This document shows positions 1 through 10,364 of a stretch of DNA of 64,000 bases, piece after piece. Positions within the stretch are counted from its first letter, which is position 1. Every line of letters begins with the position of its first letter. The notes under the pieces were generated by a model. It was not told the origin of the DNA. It was given only the letters and a program-made list of their open reading frames with translations, and did not search any database. Location: contig NZ_SNXR01000012.1 in assembly GCF_004362665.1 (NCBI RefSeq), positions 434,001-498,000 of the forward strand, in the 5' to 3' direction. Source of the stretch: Flavobacterium dankookense. Its GTDB lineage: Bacteria > Bacteroidota > Bacteroidia > Flavobacteriales > Flavobacteriaceae. Made by a program: the position numbers and the translations under genes.

Positions 1-3000
1 TTAAGTTTTTACTAAACGAATAATCGGCAGTTAATCTTGCAGACCAAAGGTTTTGTCCACCACCAAGTTGATTGTTATCATAATCTAAATAACGAACTAT
101 AGTTTTACTATTTCTATACGAAAAATCAATTTTAACATTGATATCACTTTTAATGATTCCCGTTGGATTGTCAGCTAGTTGAGAGGAAAAGATAACATCT
201 TTTATACGGTATCCAAATCCTAAAATATATTCTAAACCTTGAACCTCTGTCAACAAATTATTATCAAAACTTAGTGATAAACTTCTGTCTTTCTTCATTT
301 CGGCAAGAATTTTTAATGAATTTTTCATTTCAAAATCAACTCTAATTAATGGATTGAATTGTTCTACTAAGTTAGCATTTCCAATGATAGTTTGTCGTTG
401 ATAATTTCCTCCAGCATCTACTTTGTTGGGGTTAGTTCTATCATATTCTAGATTAGAACGAAATGAATTTAATGTATAAGATGCACGATAAGCATGTTGA
501 ATAGAAAAACGTTTGAACGTATCTTTGAAGAATTTATAACGCATTAAGCCAGTATATTTTACTGTCCAGTTTGGAATTGGAATGTTTCTTAATGCGCTTA
601 ATGAAATATCTTTAGCACTATCATTAGCTCCAGTTGAATATAAGCCAGTATATGCTGCAAGAAAAGCTGGAAGTAAAACGGCTTGACTGTTTTTGCCAAA
701 TCCAATTGGATAACCTTCTGCATCTCTTGAATATGAAGTATTTCCATAAAATTGTGTCGCTAATCTATCAGCAATAAAAATTCGGTTTCCTCTAAAATCA
801 TTAAAAGCAGAGGAGAAATTTTCGTCACTAACTTTGAATGCTGATTTTAACATTACCGTTGAGATTTCAAAATTCCCAAAACTATATGGTGAGCGTGATT
901 CGTAGACTCCACCAACAGCATCATACTGTTCGGAATAGTTATCTGCATAAGCTCTTTTGGCAGTTAAATCAATTTTAAAATCAGGAAATAAATCTACGTT
1001 TGCAGTCATATCAAGTGTTTTAGTAACCACTTGTGTATAGTTTTGATTAAAGTCTGGATAATCAGTTAACCAACCATTTTTTGCAGCTTCATAACGTACA
1101 TCATCTTGTGACCCAAAAATAAATCCTATTCCTGGTTTTGATGAACCAAAGAAACCTAAACTTGGTAAAAATCCTGGAAGAACTGTTCCTTCGTTTTGTG
1201 TATAGTTAATTTGAACGTTTTTCACACTTGTCAAAACACCTTTCAATCCATCAAGAAACACATTTGTTGATTGTACAGGTTGCGCTTTAGTATTTGTTAT
1301 TTTTTCTCCTGGTTTTGGTGCTGCAGGTTTTGGCGCATTCGCTTTTGGTGTTTTTTTGCCTAAACCAATGTACTTATAAAACGTTTCCATATTGAAAGCA
1401 GTATTCAATCGATGCGCTCCTGAGTTTTGAACAGTGTTTCCTAAATTATATTCAACACCATTCAGAGGAACTGTCTCAAATGCAAGCGATGCTCTTTGCC
1501 AACTGTAACCACCAGTATAAGAATAAGTAGGTTTGACAAACGCTAGTAATGGAATTTTGTTGATTGGCAAATCATAGTTTATTACAATTTGTTGGTTGTG
1601 TTGGTTAGGTGTTCCAATGTTCCAAAAGTCAGTCCAAACAGTATATGAATTATCTGGTTGGTTATTTTCGTCAATGTAACTTCTAACAATATTTTGAGAA
1701 GCTGCTGTATAATTTATTTTCAGTGCTTTGGTCAAATTATAATTAAATCCATATTGATAATTGAACGAATAATTTCTTCTGTACAAAGCATCAAGCGGCA
1801 AGCCAACTTCAACTTGTCTGAATTGTTGTTTATTAAATTGTCTTATAATATTCGAGCTAAAAGAAATATTGGTTGGTAAATAATTAAAGTTAAATTCTCT
1901 TAACAATTTCCAATAATCACTTTTCTTGAACACTTTTGTATTCTTAAAAGGTTCAATTGTTTTTGGTTTGAATGTGTAAGTGTAATCAACAGTTGTATTA
2001 ACTTGTTGGTCTATAAAATTTTCAATTTCAAAGTTATGTTTTTTAATCTCATTATAAGAATAGGACAATGTCAAATTCTCAGGGTCGTAAATGCGTTGTT
2101 TTTGTTCTGGAGCTCTTTCTTTTTTTACACCTATAAAATTGATGCTTTTTCGTTTGGTATAATCTATTGCTCTTTTTTCAATATTATCTCTTTCTGCAGA
2201 ATCTGAAGTATTATCTAAAAGTTGTTGTAATCTAATATCTTGATTGAATGGATCATATTCTGGTGTGATAATTTCTTCTCCAACAGCATAGTTGAACGGT
2301 AGGTTGATTCCCCATTTTTTTGGGAGTAATTTACCTAAACTAACATTGGTTACTAAATTATATTGTTGAATATCTTCTCTACTTCTTTCATTTGGTCCTT
2401 CTTCTAAAGCGCCAAATCCAATGGTACTCATTCTTCCTGTAGCAGAAAGAGTGGCAAAATCAGCCATGTTTGCATCCATGTTTAACACTGCGGCCATTCC
2501 GCCTTTGTTACTCATATCTGCTAATCGCAATTCGTTGAACCAAACTTCTCCTTTTACACCATCAAGAGTTGTATTGTTTCTAATACCAACCATCAAGGTT
2601 CTAACTAATCCAAAGTTTGGATTTCCTTTAATACCAATTCTTAATTTTCCTCTAGAAGTATTGCTAGCTAATGAAGGATCTAAATCAAAATCATTTGCAT
2701 ATCGAATTCCATTATCATCTTCTGGTGGCGCACTTGGTCCCATTGCTAAAATTTTTAGCTTGGTTAACAAAGCAGTTGGTAAATCAATTTCATTCAATTC
2801 TGGCCATATGAGTTCCGGATCACCAGAACCAGTTACTGGAGTTGTAACTTTCAAGGGTATTTCAACTTCATAAAAGTTATCTGTAAAGTCATTTCCAAAA
2901 CGTATAAAAGCAGCCATTTGGTCTTCTTGCAATTCTGGAGTAACACCTGGCAATGACTCTGCGTGTAAAAACATTTTCAATTTATTGAACTGACGCATGT

Positions 3001-6000
3001 CTATGTTTACGTTTTTGAAAACAGCTCTAGAATCGCCAGCCTCTAATCCATCACCTGAAGCTCTTAATGACAACGATTGCTCGTTTTGACTGATAATAGT
3101 ATTGTTTTGATTTACTTGCTCACGAACAACTCCTGGTGGCGTTACATAAGGAATTGGTACACGTTGTGCATTTTCTTGGATGTTTACTGAAAGCACGTCA
3201 AAGTTTGTTCCATCATCTGCTGGATTATTATCCGTAAATTCAAATGAATTATCATAGCGTCTCCATTCGCCACGTACTAAATCTAATGCTCCAAAACGAA
3301 TAGTAATTGGTTGTGTAAACCCTGTCATGAACATACGCATAAAACGAATAGAACGAAAATCTGAAATTCCACCAACAGCGTTTTCAAATTCTTTTACAGG
3401 AATCTTAAATTGCAACCAACGAGAACTTGTAGTTAGACCGTTTGGTAAATTTACGTTTTCAGTAAGTTTATAATCGGTGATGTAGTTGTTACCAACATTA
3501 GTTTCAGCTAAATCTGCTGGACTTACTTTAATGCTATATTCATAATAAGCATTAATTGTATTCATGGTATTGTCACGATTGATATCTTCAACATCTGGTA
3601 GCGTTGTTGAACCACGATTTGTATCTGTAACTGCAATTGGAGAATTTCCATCAACACCATTATAGTTTTTATAACGGTCAAAGATGCTACTTCCGCTCGC
3701 ATTTAAAAAGTATTGATAATTATCCGCAGCTGGATCTGGCAATGAAGCAAATGCAGGATCGATACCAGCAAGTGTACTTTCAGCAGCATCATTTAATCCG
3801 TCAAAACCAACGTCTTGCGAACTTCTTGCAGCACCGTCAACATCAAATGCATAAATCAACGATTGAGCTGATGGAACTTTTCCCCAAACAGTTGAATTGG
3901 TTAATGATTGAGAAGCATTATCCGCTGGTAAACCATTTTCATATTGTTTGCGTTCGTCTTTAAGAACGTCTTCTGAAATTTCACCAAGATTGAAATATAT
4001 TTTACCTGTATTAGCTGGATTAGAAACAGCATCAGGATTTGTTGGGTCAAAATAAGGATCCATAATCCAAAACTGGATGTATTCAACATTACTTTGTTCA
4101 AAGTTAGTGGAATTAATAGCGCGTGTTATTCCACCAAAATTTTCTTGAGGATTAGGTAATAAACCTGTTGAAGCAGCACTTGGATTATAATTATATGGTC
4201 CGCGTTCGGATGGATAATACGTTAAGTCTAGAGTATTAATTACTTGCGACTGTCCAACAGCTATCTGTTGATTTGGAAATAATTCATTGTTAAAAATCCT
4301 TCTCGTTGAGTTGAGTGAAATTCCATCTTGACCAATTTCATTTGGTGTTTGCACGTATATTGTTGGGTCAATGCTATACCAATTTAGTTTGGCTCTTTTA
4401 TGACCGTATTCAAGTGATAGTGAATTGGCATTAAAGTTATAATCGATTGGTGTTGTTGGTGTTTCATCCACAATTGGTACGCTGGATAACGACCACGATA
4501 ATGGTGAACGCATATCAATTGTTGTTTGTGAACCTTCAAAATCATCAACATAAACAGTTGACTCTCCTTCAAATCTATCTTGCTTAGGCGTATCAGGTTG
4601 AAGGAAAGCTATTTCTCCGCGCAATGATAAATTAGACGGAACATCAGTATCAATATTCGGTAATTTATTAGCTAATCTAGTTAAGAAAGGAACTTCAGTG
4701 GAGTAGTTTGCATTGAAACCAAAAATGGTATTGTTTACTGACTCTTGACCATAATTTGATTTTTGGGTAAATGGTCTTTCGGTCATTTTGATGAAAGTAG
4801 CACCAAGCATTAATTTATCTGAAAATTTATGCTCTACATTAATTCCCATAAAACGTCTAGTTTGCTGACCAAAAGTAGAGTTATTTTCAACCGAAACTTC
4901 GATTGGCGTATTTGATGCTTGTAAAGATGGATCTAAGATTTGAACTCTTCCAGCTTGGTAATTAACACTATAATCAACACCTTCTACCAAAAGTCTTCCG
5001 CCAGCAGTTACTACAACTGAACCTCTTGGAACGTTGAATGCACCAATTGGAATTCCATCACCACCAGCGGATTTGTATCTTCCTTTTAATTGAAATTTAT
5101 TTCGAGTTGCATCTTGCAATGCGGCAGCTTGTGTGCTTCGATACATTTCACGGAAAACATATTTTGCTTGGTTAGCATTGAACGTTGCAGTTGTTGGCAA
5201 TTGATCCGCTTCGTAGTTTTCAAAATAATTTTCCGTTGCATTCGTTCTTAATTTTTCGAATAAATGTTTACCAAATGGCTCAACGGTTGTAAAAATAAGT
5301 CGTCCATTTTGTTGGTCAACAGTTAATCCAGGCATAAAGTCGAAGAAACCATCACCACCTGCTTGTGGGTCATTATTATAATTTAATTTATCAATATTAA
5401 ATACTTTTAGCAAAGGTGTTTGCTCAACATCAGCTGGTAAGGGCGAAGTTGTATTGGCCTGTGTTATATAGTTTAATGGCGAAGGATCAGTGTATAAAAT
5501 GTTAAATCTAAAATCTTCTTGTTGCAGTTGATATCCACCAGGAATTTGGTAGATATTTTTCATTAATAGATTCCAAATCGGTTTTTTAACGTTGGTTAAG
5601 TTACTTTTCAGCATTTTTAGTATCAAACATTGTGTTGAAACATTTGGATCTGCTTCTGTTCCGCTAACTACTGTAGATTCAACTCCATCAGTTCCAAATT
5701 CTCCTACTTGATACACTTGGTCACCGATTGTATATTGATATGCAACTGCAAGAACTTCATCATTTGCTAACCGTTGTTGTAGTGAGATATAACCTAATTG
5801 TGGATGAAAAGTATATTCGTTTGCATTTAATTTTCTAGCGTTTTCAAGTTTGGAATAATCTGTTCCTTCACTAACAGGAACTGAGTTGTTAAATCCTTGA
5901 CTAGTCGTTACAATTTCTCTAATATTTTGGTTTAAAAAAGAACCAGGTTGATTGATATTTGCCGGATCGTATTTGTTATTTTTATTAGCCGTTGGAGAAT

Positions 6001-7153
6001 CTATTGGTGACAAAAAGAAACCAGGAATATCTAATGCGGCAATTGCTACTACATCATCATCTGGTAAACCAGTTAGTTGTGCTTCTCCTAAATCTTGAAG
6101 CGCAATAATATTTCTTAAATTATTGTTGGTTCCGTTTACGCGATTTTGCCTATTAGTAACCCAAACTTCCATACGAGTAATTTGAACTCTACTCTCAATG
6201 AATGGATAATTGGCAAGTGCTTGGTCATATTTACTTCTAAAAAATTGAGATAAGAAAAAGTGTCTGTCTGCATCATAATCTAGAGCAAACAATTCAAAGT
6301 CTTGAATAGTTCCACCGCCTTGAGAAGTTACCGAACGTGTTTGCGATTTTTGTTCAGAGAAAACTCCAGTAATGGTAGTCTTTCCGAATTGGAATTGTGC
6401 TTTTACACCAAATAAACTCTGCGCACCACGAATCAATGAATTAGTTAATGGCATACTAACGTTACCAACTTCAATTTTTTGAATGATATCGTCCTCAGTT
6501 GGTGAATATTCTAACTTGATTAAATTTTGAAAAGCAAATGTTGACTCAGTATCATAATTGGCATTTACGTTCAAACGCGTTCCAACTTTACCCATCAAAC
6601 TCATGCTGATTCGTTGGTCAAAGTCAAAGGTAGTTTGCGCTCTATTTCTTGGTGAAAATGCTGGATTGTCTTGTTTAGTATATCTTGCACCCAAATCCAT
6701 TTCTACAGAACCCGTTGGTTTTACATCTATAGTATTAGAACCAAAAATAGTTTCAAAGAAACTTGAATTAACGTAATATCGAGGCAATAAATCTTTTTTA
6801 TCAGCATCCGTTCCTTTTCCATCAATGGCATTTGATTTTTTCTTGAAATAATCACGCATTGACTCTCTCAGAACTAATTCTTCGTATTCTTTTGGAGTTA
6901 AAATAATTGGATAATTGATGTTAAAACCATCGACTGTACTTGTATAAATATATCGGTTTGTGATTGGATCGTACGTATAAAGATCAACAACACTTGTAGG
7001 GTTTTTTATTTCAACTCTTCCTGTCGAATAACCAATGGTATCTTTTACAGGTTCATCTTCTTGAGAAAAGACATTGGCACTCAATAAAACAGCAAGTCCA
7101 ATAAAAACCTTTTTAAGTTTTGATGATATAGTATTAAAGTAATTTGTTTCCAA
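1..7153 (-). CDS. sprA: SprA, T9SS outer-membrane translocon / gliding protein (C-terminus cut by window edge)
   Basis: Very long open frame reading without a stop to base 2, giving 2384 codons; the known Flavobacterium johnsoniae SprA is about 2400 residues, so only a short C-terminal piece is missing. SprA forms the giant outer-membrane barrel through which type IX secretion cargo passes and is needed for gliding. Seen here: an N-terminal signal segment (about residues 13-31, ending VFSQ), many alternating beta-strand-like segments, and an Ala/Pro/Lys-rich linker near residues 1930-1965. The start is a TTG at 7153, three bases after the ruvA stop; no ATG lies near in frame before about residue 85 and the signal segment would otherwise be lost. 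The sprA-ruvA-maeB order is familiar from flavobacteria, and the short gap to ruvA suggests cotranscription. Confidence 0.93.
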   Translation of the reverse strand, partial: METNYFNTISSKLKKVFIGLAVLLSANVFSQEDEPVKDTIGYSTGRVEIKNPTSVVDLYTYDPITNRYIYTSTVDGFNINYPIILTPKEYEELVLRESMRDYFKKKSNAIDGKGTDADKKDLLPRYYVNSSFFETIFGSNTIDVKPTGSVEMDLGARYTKQDNPAFSPRNRAQTTFDFDQRISMSLMGKVGTRLNVNANYDTESTFAFQNLIKLEYSPTEDDIIQKIEVGNVSMPLTNSLIRGAQSLFGVKAQFQFGKTTITGVFSEQKSQTRSVTSQGGGTIQDFELFALDYDADRHFFLSQFFRSKYDQALANYPFIESRVQITRMEVWVTNRQNRVNGTNNNLRNIIALQDLGEAQLTGLPDDDVVAIAALDIPGFFLSPIDSPTANKNNKYDPANINQPGSFLNQNIREIVTTSQGFNNSVPVSEGTDYSKLENARKLNANEYTFHPQLGYISLQQRLANDEVLAVAYQYTIGDQVYQVGEFGTDGVESTVVSGTEADPNVSTQCLILKMLKSNLTNVKKPIWNLLMKNIYQIPGGYQLQQEDFRFNILYTDPSPLNYITQANTTSPLPADVEQTPLLKVFNIDKLNYNNDPQAGGDGFFDFMPGLTVDQQNGRLIFTTVEPFGKHLFEKLRTNATENYFENYEADQLPTTATFNANQAKYVFREMYRSTQAAALQDATRNKFQLKGRYKSAGGDGIPIGAFNVPRGSVVVTAGGRLLVEGVDYSVNYQAGRVQILDPSLQASNTPIEVSVENNSTFGQQTRRFMGINVEHKFSDKLMLGATFIKMTERPFTQKSNYGQESVNNTIFGFNANYSTEVPFLTRLANKLPNIDTDVPSNLSLRGEIAFLQPDTPKQDRFEGESTVYVDDFEGSQTTIDMRSPLSWSLSSVPIVDETPTTPIDYNFNANSLSLEYGHKRAKLNWYSIDPTIYVQTPNEIGQDGISLNSTRRIFNNELFPNQQIAVGQSQVINTLDLTYYPSERGPYNYNPSAASTGLLPNPQENFGGITRAINSTNFEQSNVEYIQFWIMDPYFDPTNPDAVSNPANTGKIYFNLGEISEDVLKDERKQYENGLPADNASQSLTNSTVWGKVPSAQSLIYAFDVDGAARSSQDVGFDGLNDAAESTLAGIDPAFASLPDPAADNYQYFLNASGSSIFDRYKNYNGVDGNSPIAVTDTNRGSTTLPDVEDINRDNTMNTINAYYEYSIKVSPADLAETNVGNNYITDYKLTENVNLPNGLTTSSRWLQFKIPVKEFENAVGGISDFRSIRFMRMFMTGFTQPITIRFGALDLVRGEWRRYDNSFEFTDNNPADDGTNFDVLSVNIQENAQRVPIPYVTPPGVVREQVNQNNTIISQNEQSLSLRASGDGLEAGDSRAVFKNVNIDMRQFNKLKMFLHAESLPGVTPELQEDQMAAFIRFGNDFTDNFYEVEIPLKVTTPVTGSGDPELIWPELNEIDLPTALLTKLKILAMGPSAPPEDDNGIRYANDFDLDPSLASNTSRGKLRIGIKGNPNFGLVRTLMVGIRNNTTLDGVKGEVWFNELRLADMSNKGGMAAVLNMDANMADFATLSATGRMSTIGFGALEEGPNERSREDIQQYNLVTNVSLGKLLPKKWGINLPFNYAVGEEIITPEYDPFNQDIRLQQLLDNTSDSAERDNIEKRAIDYTKRKSINFIGVKKERAPEQKQRIYDPENLTLSYSYNEIKKHNFEIENFIDQQVNTTVDYTYTFKPKTIEPFKNTKVFKKSDYWKLLREFNFNYLPTNISFSSNIIRQFNKQQFRQVEVGLPLDALYRRNYSFNYQYGFNYNLTKALKINYTAASQNIVRSYIDENNQPDNSYTVWTDFWNIGTPNQHNQQIVINYDLPINKIPLLAFVKPTYSYTGGYSWQRASLAFETVPLNGVEYNLGNTVQNSGAHRLNTAFNMETFYKYIGLGKKTPKANAPKPAAPKPGEKITNTKAQPVQSTNVFLDGLKGVLTSVKNVQINYTQNEGTVLPGFLPSLGFFGSSKPGIGFIFGSQDDVRYEAAKNGWLTDYPDFNQNYTQVVTKTLDMTANVDLFPDFKIDLTAKRAYADNYSEQYDAVGGVYESRSPYSFGNFEISTVMLKSAFKVSDENFSSAFNDFRGNRIFIADRLATQFYGNTSYSRDAEGYPIGFGKNSQAVLLPAFLAAYTGLYSTGANDSAKDISLSALRNIPIPNWTVKYTGLMRYKFFKDTFKRFSIQHAYRASYTLNSFRSNLEYDRTNPNKVDAGGNYQRQTIIGNANLVEQFNPLIRVDFEMKNSLKILAEMKKDRSLSLSFDNNLLTEVQGLEYILGFGYRIKDVIFSSQLADNPTGIIKSDINVKIDFSYRNSKTIVRYLDYDNNQLGGGQNLWSARLTADYSFSKNL

Positions 7154-7156
7154 GAA

Positions 7157-7738
7157 TTATAAATTTTTTAATGCTTGTTTGATTATTGCCTCTACAGTTG
7201 CAGTAGGATTTTCATTTAGAATTTTCTCTACTAGTCGTTCGGATGTTTTTCTAGGATATCCCAAAACTTCCAAAGCAGATAACGATTCTTCTTTGTTTAT
7301 ATTGTGTGGTGCCATTGAAATTTCTTCCAAATCATAGATTTTTAACACTTTATCCTTCAAATCTAGAATAGCTCTTTGGGCTGTTTTCGCTCCAATTCCT
7401 TTGATGGATTGAATAGTTCCAACGTCGCCATTAGCTATAGCTTGTATAATTTGTTTGGGATCGATAGAAGAGAGCATTGTTCGAGCAATGTTAGCACCAA
7501 TTCCTGAAACGGATAATAATAATTTGAAAATTTCTCTTTCGGATTTTTCTACAAAACCATACAACGAATGCGAATCTTCTTTTATCAGAAGAAAAGTAAA
7601 AAGTTTTATAAAATCACTTGATGGAAGTAACGAATAGGTATGTAGTGAAATGTTGACATGATAACCAACACCATTGCAGTCAATTACAACTTCTGTCGGC
7701 GATTTTTCAACTAATTTTCCTTGTATGTGTGCTATCAT
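7157..7738 (-). CDS. ruvA: Holliday junction branch migration protein RuvA
   Basis: 193 residues, the usual RuvA length. RuvA binds four-way junctions as a tetramer and loads the RuvB motor for branch migration. The start MIAHIQGKLVEKSP is the typical OB-fold N-terminus. Two helix-hairpin-helix motifs are visible, VSGIGANIARTM (about 77-88) and IKGIGAKTAQRA (about 112-123). The C-terminal part (about 145-193) is the small RuvB-contacting domain. A TAnnTTTG box lies at 7757-7764, close upstream of the ATG. The gene ends three bases before the sprA start. RuvB is not in this window. Confidence 0.96.
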   Translation of the reverse strand: MIAHIQGKLVEKSPTEVVIDCNGVGYHVNISLHTYSLLPSSDFIKLFTFLLIKEDSHSLYGFVEKSEREIFKLLLSVSGIGANIARTMLSSIDPKQIIQAIANGDVGTIQSIKGIGAKTAQRAILDLKDKVLKIYDLEEISMAPHNINKEESLSALEVLGYPRKTSERLVEKILNENPTATVEAIIKQALKNL

Positions 7739-7756
7739 TTAATAAGAAATGTGAAC

Positions 7757-7764
7757 CAAATATA
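7757..7764 (-). promoter_or_regulatory. -7 promoter box for ruvA-sprA
   Basis: TATATTTG on the minus strand matches the Bacteroidota -7 consensus TAnnTTTG and lies 19 bases upstream of the ruvA ATG. Its position relative to the start is the main support; no clear -33 TTG was scored. Confidence 0.55.
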
Positions 7765-7821
7765 ACAAAATTCTTTTTGTAGTTGATTTACAATACAAAA
7801 ACTAAAAAAAAATGTGATTTT

Positions 7822-10119
7822 TTATTTATTTACTGCCATCATTTTTAGTCGTTTTTCTTTCTCTTGCGCATCTACAACGGATACAGCAACCATGTTTACC
7901 ATTTCTTCCACACTTGCTCCAAGTTGGAAAACATGGACAGGTTTATCCATTCCCATCATTATTGGTCCAACCGAGTCTACTTTATACAATTCCTTCAAAA
8001 GTTTATAGGTAATATTTGCTGATTCAAGATTAGGGAAAATAAGTGTATTTACTTTTTTTCCAGCTAGTTTTGAAAACGGAAACTTCTTCAGCAGCATTTC
8101 TGGGTTGAGTGCAAAATCCGTTTGAATTTCTCCATCAACGATCATATCTGGATAATATTTATGAAGATAAGCTACAGCTTCTCTAACTTTTGTAGCGCTT
8201 GGATGGGTCGAAGAACCAAAATTTGAAAACGAAACCATCGCAATTACAGGTTCCATACCAAACATTCGCACTGTTTTTTCAGTCATTAAAGCAATTTTTG
8301 CTAAATCATCGGCTGATGGATCTGGATTGATAGCGGTATCAGATAAAAACATTGGTCCACGATTGGTCATCATCATATTAGTAGTAGCAATCAGCGAAAT
8401 ACCTGGTGCTTTTCCAATAAGCTGGATTAACGGTTTAATGGTCGAAGGATAACTTCTCGAATATCCCGAAACCATTGCATCAGCGTCACCTTCGTTAACC
8501 ATCATAGCAGCAAAATAATTGCGCTCACGCATCCATCGTTGGGCATCCAATTGCGAAATTCCTCTGCGCTGTCTTTCGTTCCAATAAATATCACCATATC
8601 GTGTGCGACGTTTGTCTTCCTCTTTCGTTTTTGGATCAATGATAGTCACTTCGGCGTCAAAACCGAGCTCTTCTTTCAGTTCAAGAATAACTTCTTTGTT
8701 ACCTAATAAAATTGGTTTTGCAATACCATCTTCATAAGCAATTTGGGCTGCTTTTAACACTTCCAAATGATCGGCTTCTGCAAAAACTACGCGCTTTGGA
8801 TTGGTTTTAGCACGATTAGTCAATAGTCGAACCATTTTATTATCAGAACCCATTCGTTCTAACAATTCGTCTTTATATTTTTCCCAATCCGTAATTGGAT
8901 TTAATGCAACACCCGATTCCATTGCCGCTTTAGCAACAGCAGGAGCAACCATCGTAATCAAACGTGGATCAAACGGTTTTGGAATGATATAATCGCGACC
9001 AAAATTTAGTCGGGTTTCGCCATAAGCAATATTAACTTGTTCAGGAACGGATTCTTTCGCTAGTTCGGCTAATGCTCTAACGGCAGCCATTTTCATAGCT
9101 TCATTAATTTTTGTAGCGCGAACGTCTAAAGCACCACGAAAAATATAAGGAAACCCCAAAACATTATTCACCTGATTAGGATGATCCGAACGACCAGTTG
9201 CCATGATGATATCTTCACGAGTTCGAATAGCCAAATCATAATCGATTTCAGGAATTGGATTAGCCATTGCGAACACAATTGGATCTTTTGCCATGCCTAA
9301 CAACATTTCAGGAGTTAGAATATTTCCAGCCGAAAGACCAAGAAAAACATCAGCATTTACTAGAGCTTCCGCTAAAGTCGTTCCTTGTTTTCCAGAAGTA
9401 TATTTTTTTTGTAGGTCAGACAAATCGGTTCGTTCTTTGCTCAACACACCATCTTTGTCAAACATAATGATGTTTTCATATTGTACGCCAAGCAAAACAT
9501 AAAGATTCGCACACGCCAATGCAGCAGAACCAGCACCAGAAACCACAATTTTCACTTCTTCAATTTTCTTTTCAGCCAATTCTAACGCATTCAACAAAGC
9601 TGCCGAGGATATGATTGCTGTTCCATGTTGGTCATCATGCATTATTGGAATATTCAATTCTTCAACCAAACGTCTTTCTATTTCAAAAGACTCGGGAGCT
9701 TTGATATCTTCCAGATTAATACCGCCAAAAGTAGGCGCAATATTTTTTACCGTTTCAATAAAAGCATCAATGTCTTTTGTTCCAATTTCAATGTCAAAAA
9801 CATCAATATCGGCAAATATTTTAAAGAGCAATGCCTTTCCTTCCATAACCGGTTTTGATGCCTCTGGACCAATATCGCCAAGTCCCAAAACGGCGGTTCC
9901 GTTGGTGATAACGGCAACAAGATTCCCTTTAGAAGTATATTTATAAACGTTGTTTACATCTTTAGCAATTTCCAAACAAGGTTCGGCAACGCCAGGCGAA
10001 TAGGCAAGAGACAAATCTCTTTGTGTGGCATATTTTTTTGTTGGAACAACTTTAATTTTTCCAGGAGTAGGTTTTGCGTGATATAAAAGTGCTTCTCTTC
10101 GCTTACTGTTCTTGTTCAT
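7822..10119 (-). CDS. maeB: NADP-dependent malic enzyme with C-terminal phosphotransacetylase-like domain
   Basis: 765 residues, the standard length for the fused bacterial MaeB type. Malic enzyme decarboxylates malate to pyruvate and makes NADPH. Residues 1 to about 430 are the malic domain: SLAYSPGVAEPC around Y40, HDDQHGTAI at 161-169, and a Rossmann GAGSAA at 195-200. Residues from about 430 on resemble phosphotransacetylase (for example GMEPVIAMVSFSNFGSS); in known fusions this part is mainly regulatory, often for acetyl-CoA. The ATG at 10119 is preceded by a TAnnTTTG box at 10139-10146. The gap to ruvA holds the ruvA promoter, so maeB is probably its own unit. Confidence 0.95.
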   Translation of the reverse strand: MNKNSKRREALLYHAKPTPGKIKVVPTKKYATQRDLSLAYSPGVAEPCLEIAKDVNNVYKYTSKGNLVAVITNGTAVLGLGDIGPEASKPVMEGKALLFKIFADIDVFDIEIGTKDIDAFIETVKNIAPTFGGINLEDIKAPESFEIERRLVEELNIPIMHDDQHGTAIISSAALLNALELAEKKIEEVKIVVSGAGSAALACANLYVLLGVQYENIIMFDKDGVLSKERTDLSDLQKKYTSGKQGTTLAEALVNADVFLGLSAGNILTPEMLLGMAKDPIVFAMANPIPEIDYDLAIRTREDIIMATGRSDHPNQVNNVLGFPYIFRGALDVRATKINEAMKMAAVRALAELAKESVPEQVNIAYGETRLNFGRDYIIPKPFDPRLITMVAPAVAKAAMESGVALNPITDWEKYKDELLERMGSDNKMVRLLTNRAKTNPKRVVFAEADHLEVLKAAQIAYEDGIAKPILLGNKEVILELKEELGFDAEVTIIDPKTKEEDKRRTRYGDIYWNERQRRGISQLDAQRWMRERNYFAAMMVNEGDADAMVSGYSRSYPSTIKPLIQLIGKAPGISLIATTNMMMTNRGPMFLSDTAINPDPSADDLAKIALMTEKTVRMFGMEPVIAMVSFSNFGSSTHPSATKVREAVAYLHKYYPDMIVDGEIQTDFALNPEMLLKKFPFSKLAGKKVNTLIFPNLESANITYKLLKELYKVDSVGPIMMGMDKPVHVFQLGASVEEMVNMVAVSVVDAQEKEKRLKMMAVNK

Positions 10120-10138
10120 TGTCTTTTTATTGGAAATA

Positions 10139-10146
10139 CAAAGGTA
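10139..10146 (-). promoter_or_regulatory. -7 promoter box for maeB
   Basis: TACCTTTG on the minus strand fits TAnnTTTG and lies 20 bases upstream of the maeB ATG. Confidence 0.55.
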
Positions 10147-10224
10147 GAAGACTGAATGTAAAAAGGAAATTTTTAACGGTTTCTTTTTTAGAGAATGTTG
10201 TATTGTTCGTTTAAAGTTGTTTTC

Positions 10225-10311
10225 AGAAGCGAATCACTTGCGCTGTCATGCTTTCCATATTCCCGCTGTTCGTTTCAATCTCTGCGAGGATTTCCACTTC
10301 CATCGTGGCTA
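10225..10311 (-). repeat. Dispersed intergenic structured repeat, copy D
   Basis: Read on the minus strand: a left box TAGCCACGATGGAAGTGGAA at the 10311 end, a small apical hairpin (CTC-GCA-GAG), a right box GATTGAAACGAACAGCGGGA, then GATTCGCTTCT at 10235-10225. The same box order occurs at 34622, 41621 and 51373. It lies upstream of the maeB promoter in a gene-free stretch. No coding potential was seen. Copy D is the most diverged: its left box has CACG where CCCG would pair fully. Confidence 0.7.
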
Positions 10312-10364
10312 AAAAATAAACTAGTTGAGTTCTTGGTTTCGTTCATCTCCAACTTTGCTTAATG

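Noticed and set aside
2421..2873. 150-codon plus-strand frame opposite sprA (also 1658, 2003, 3637 and 6558)
   Set aside because: Antisense shadows of the sprA reading frame, which has clear SprA sequence throughout.
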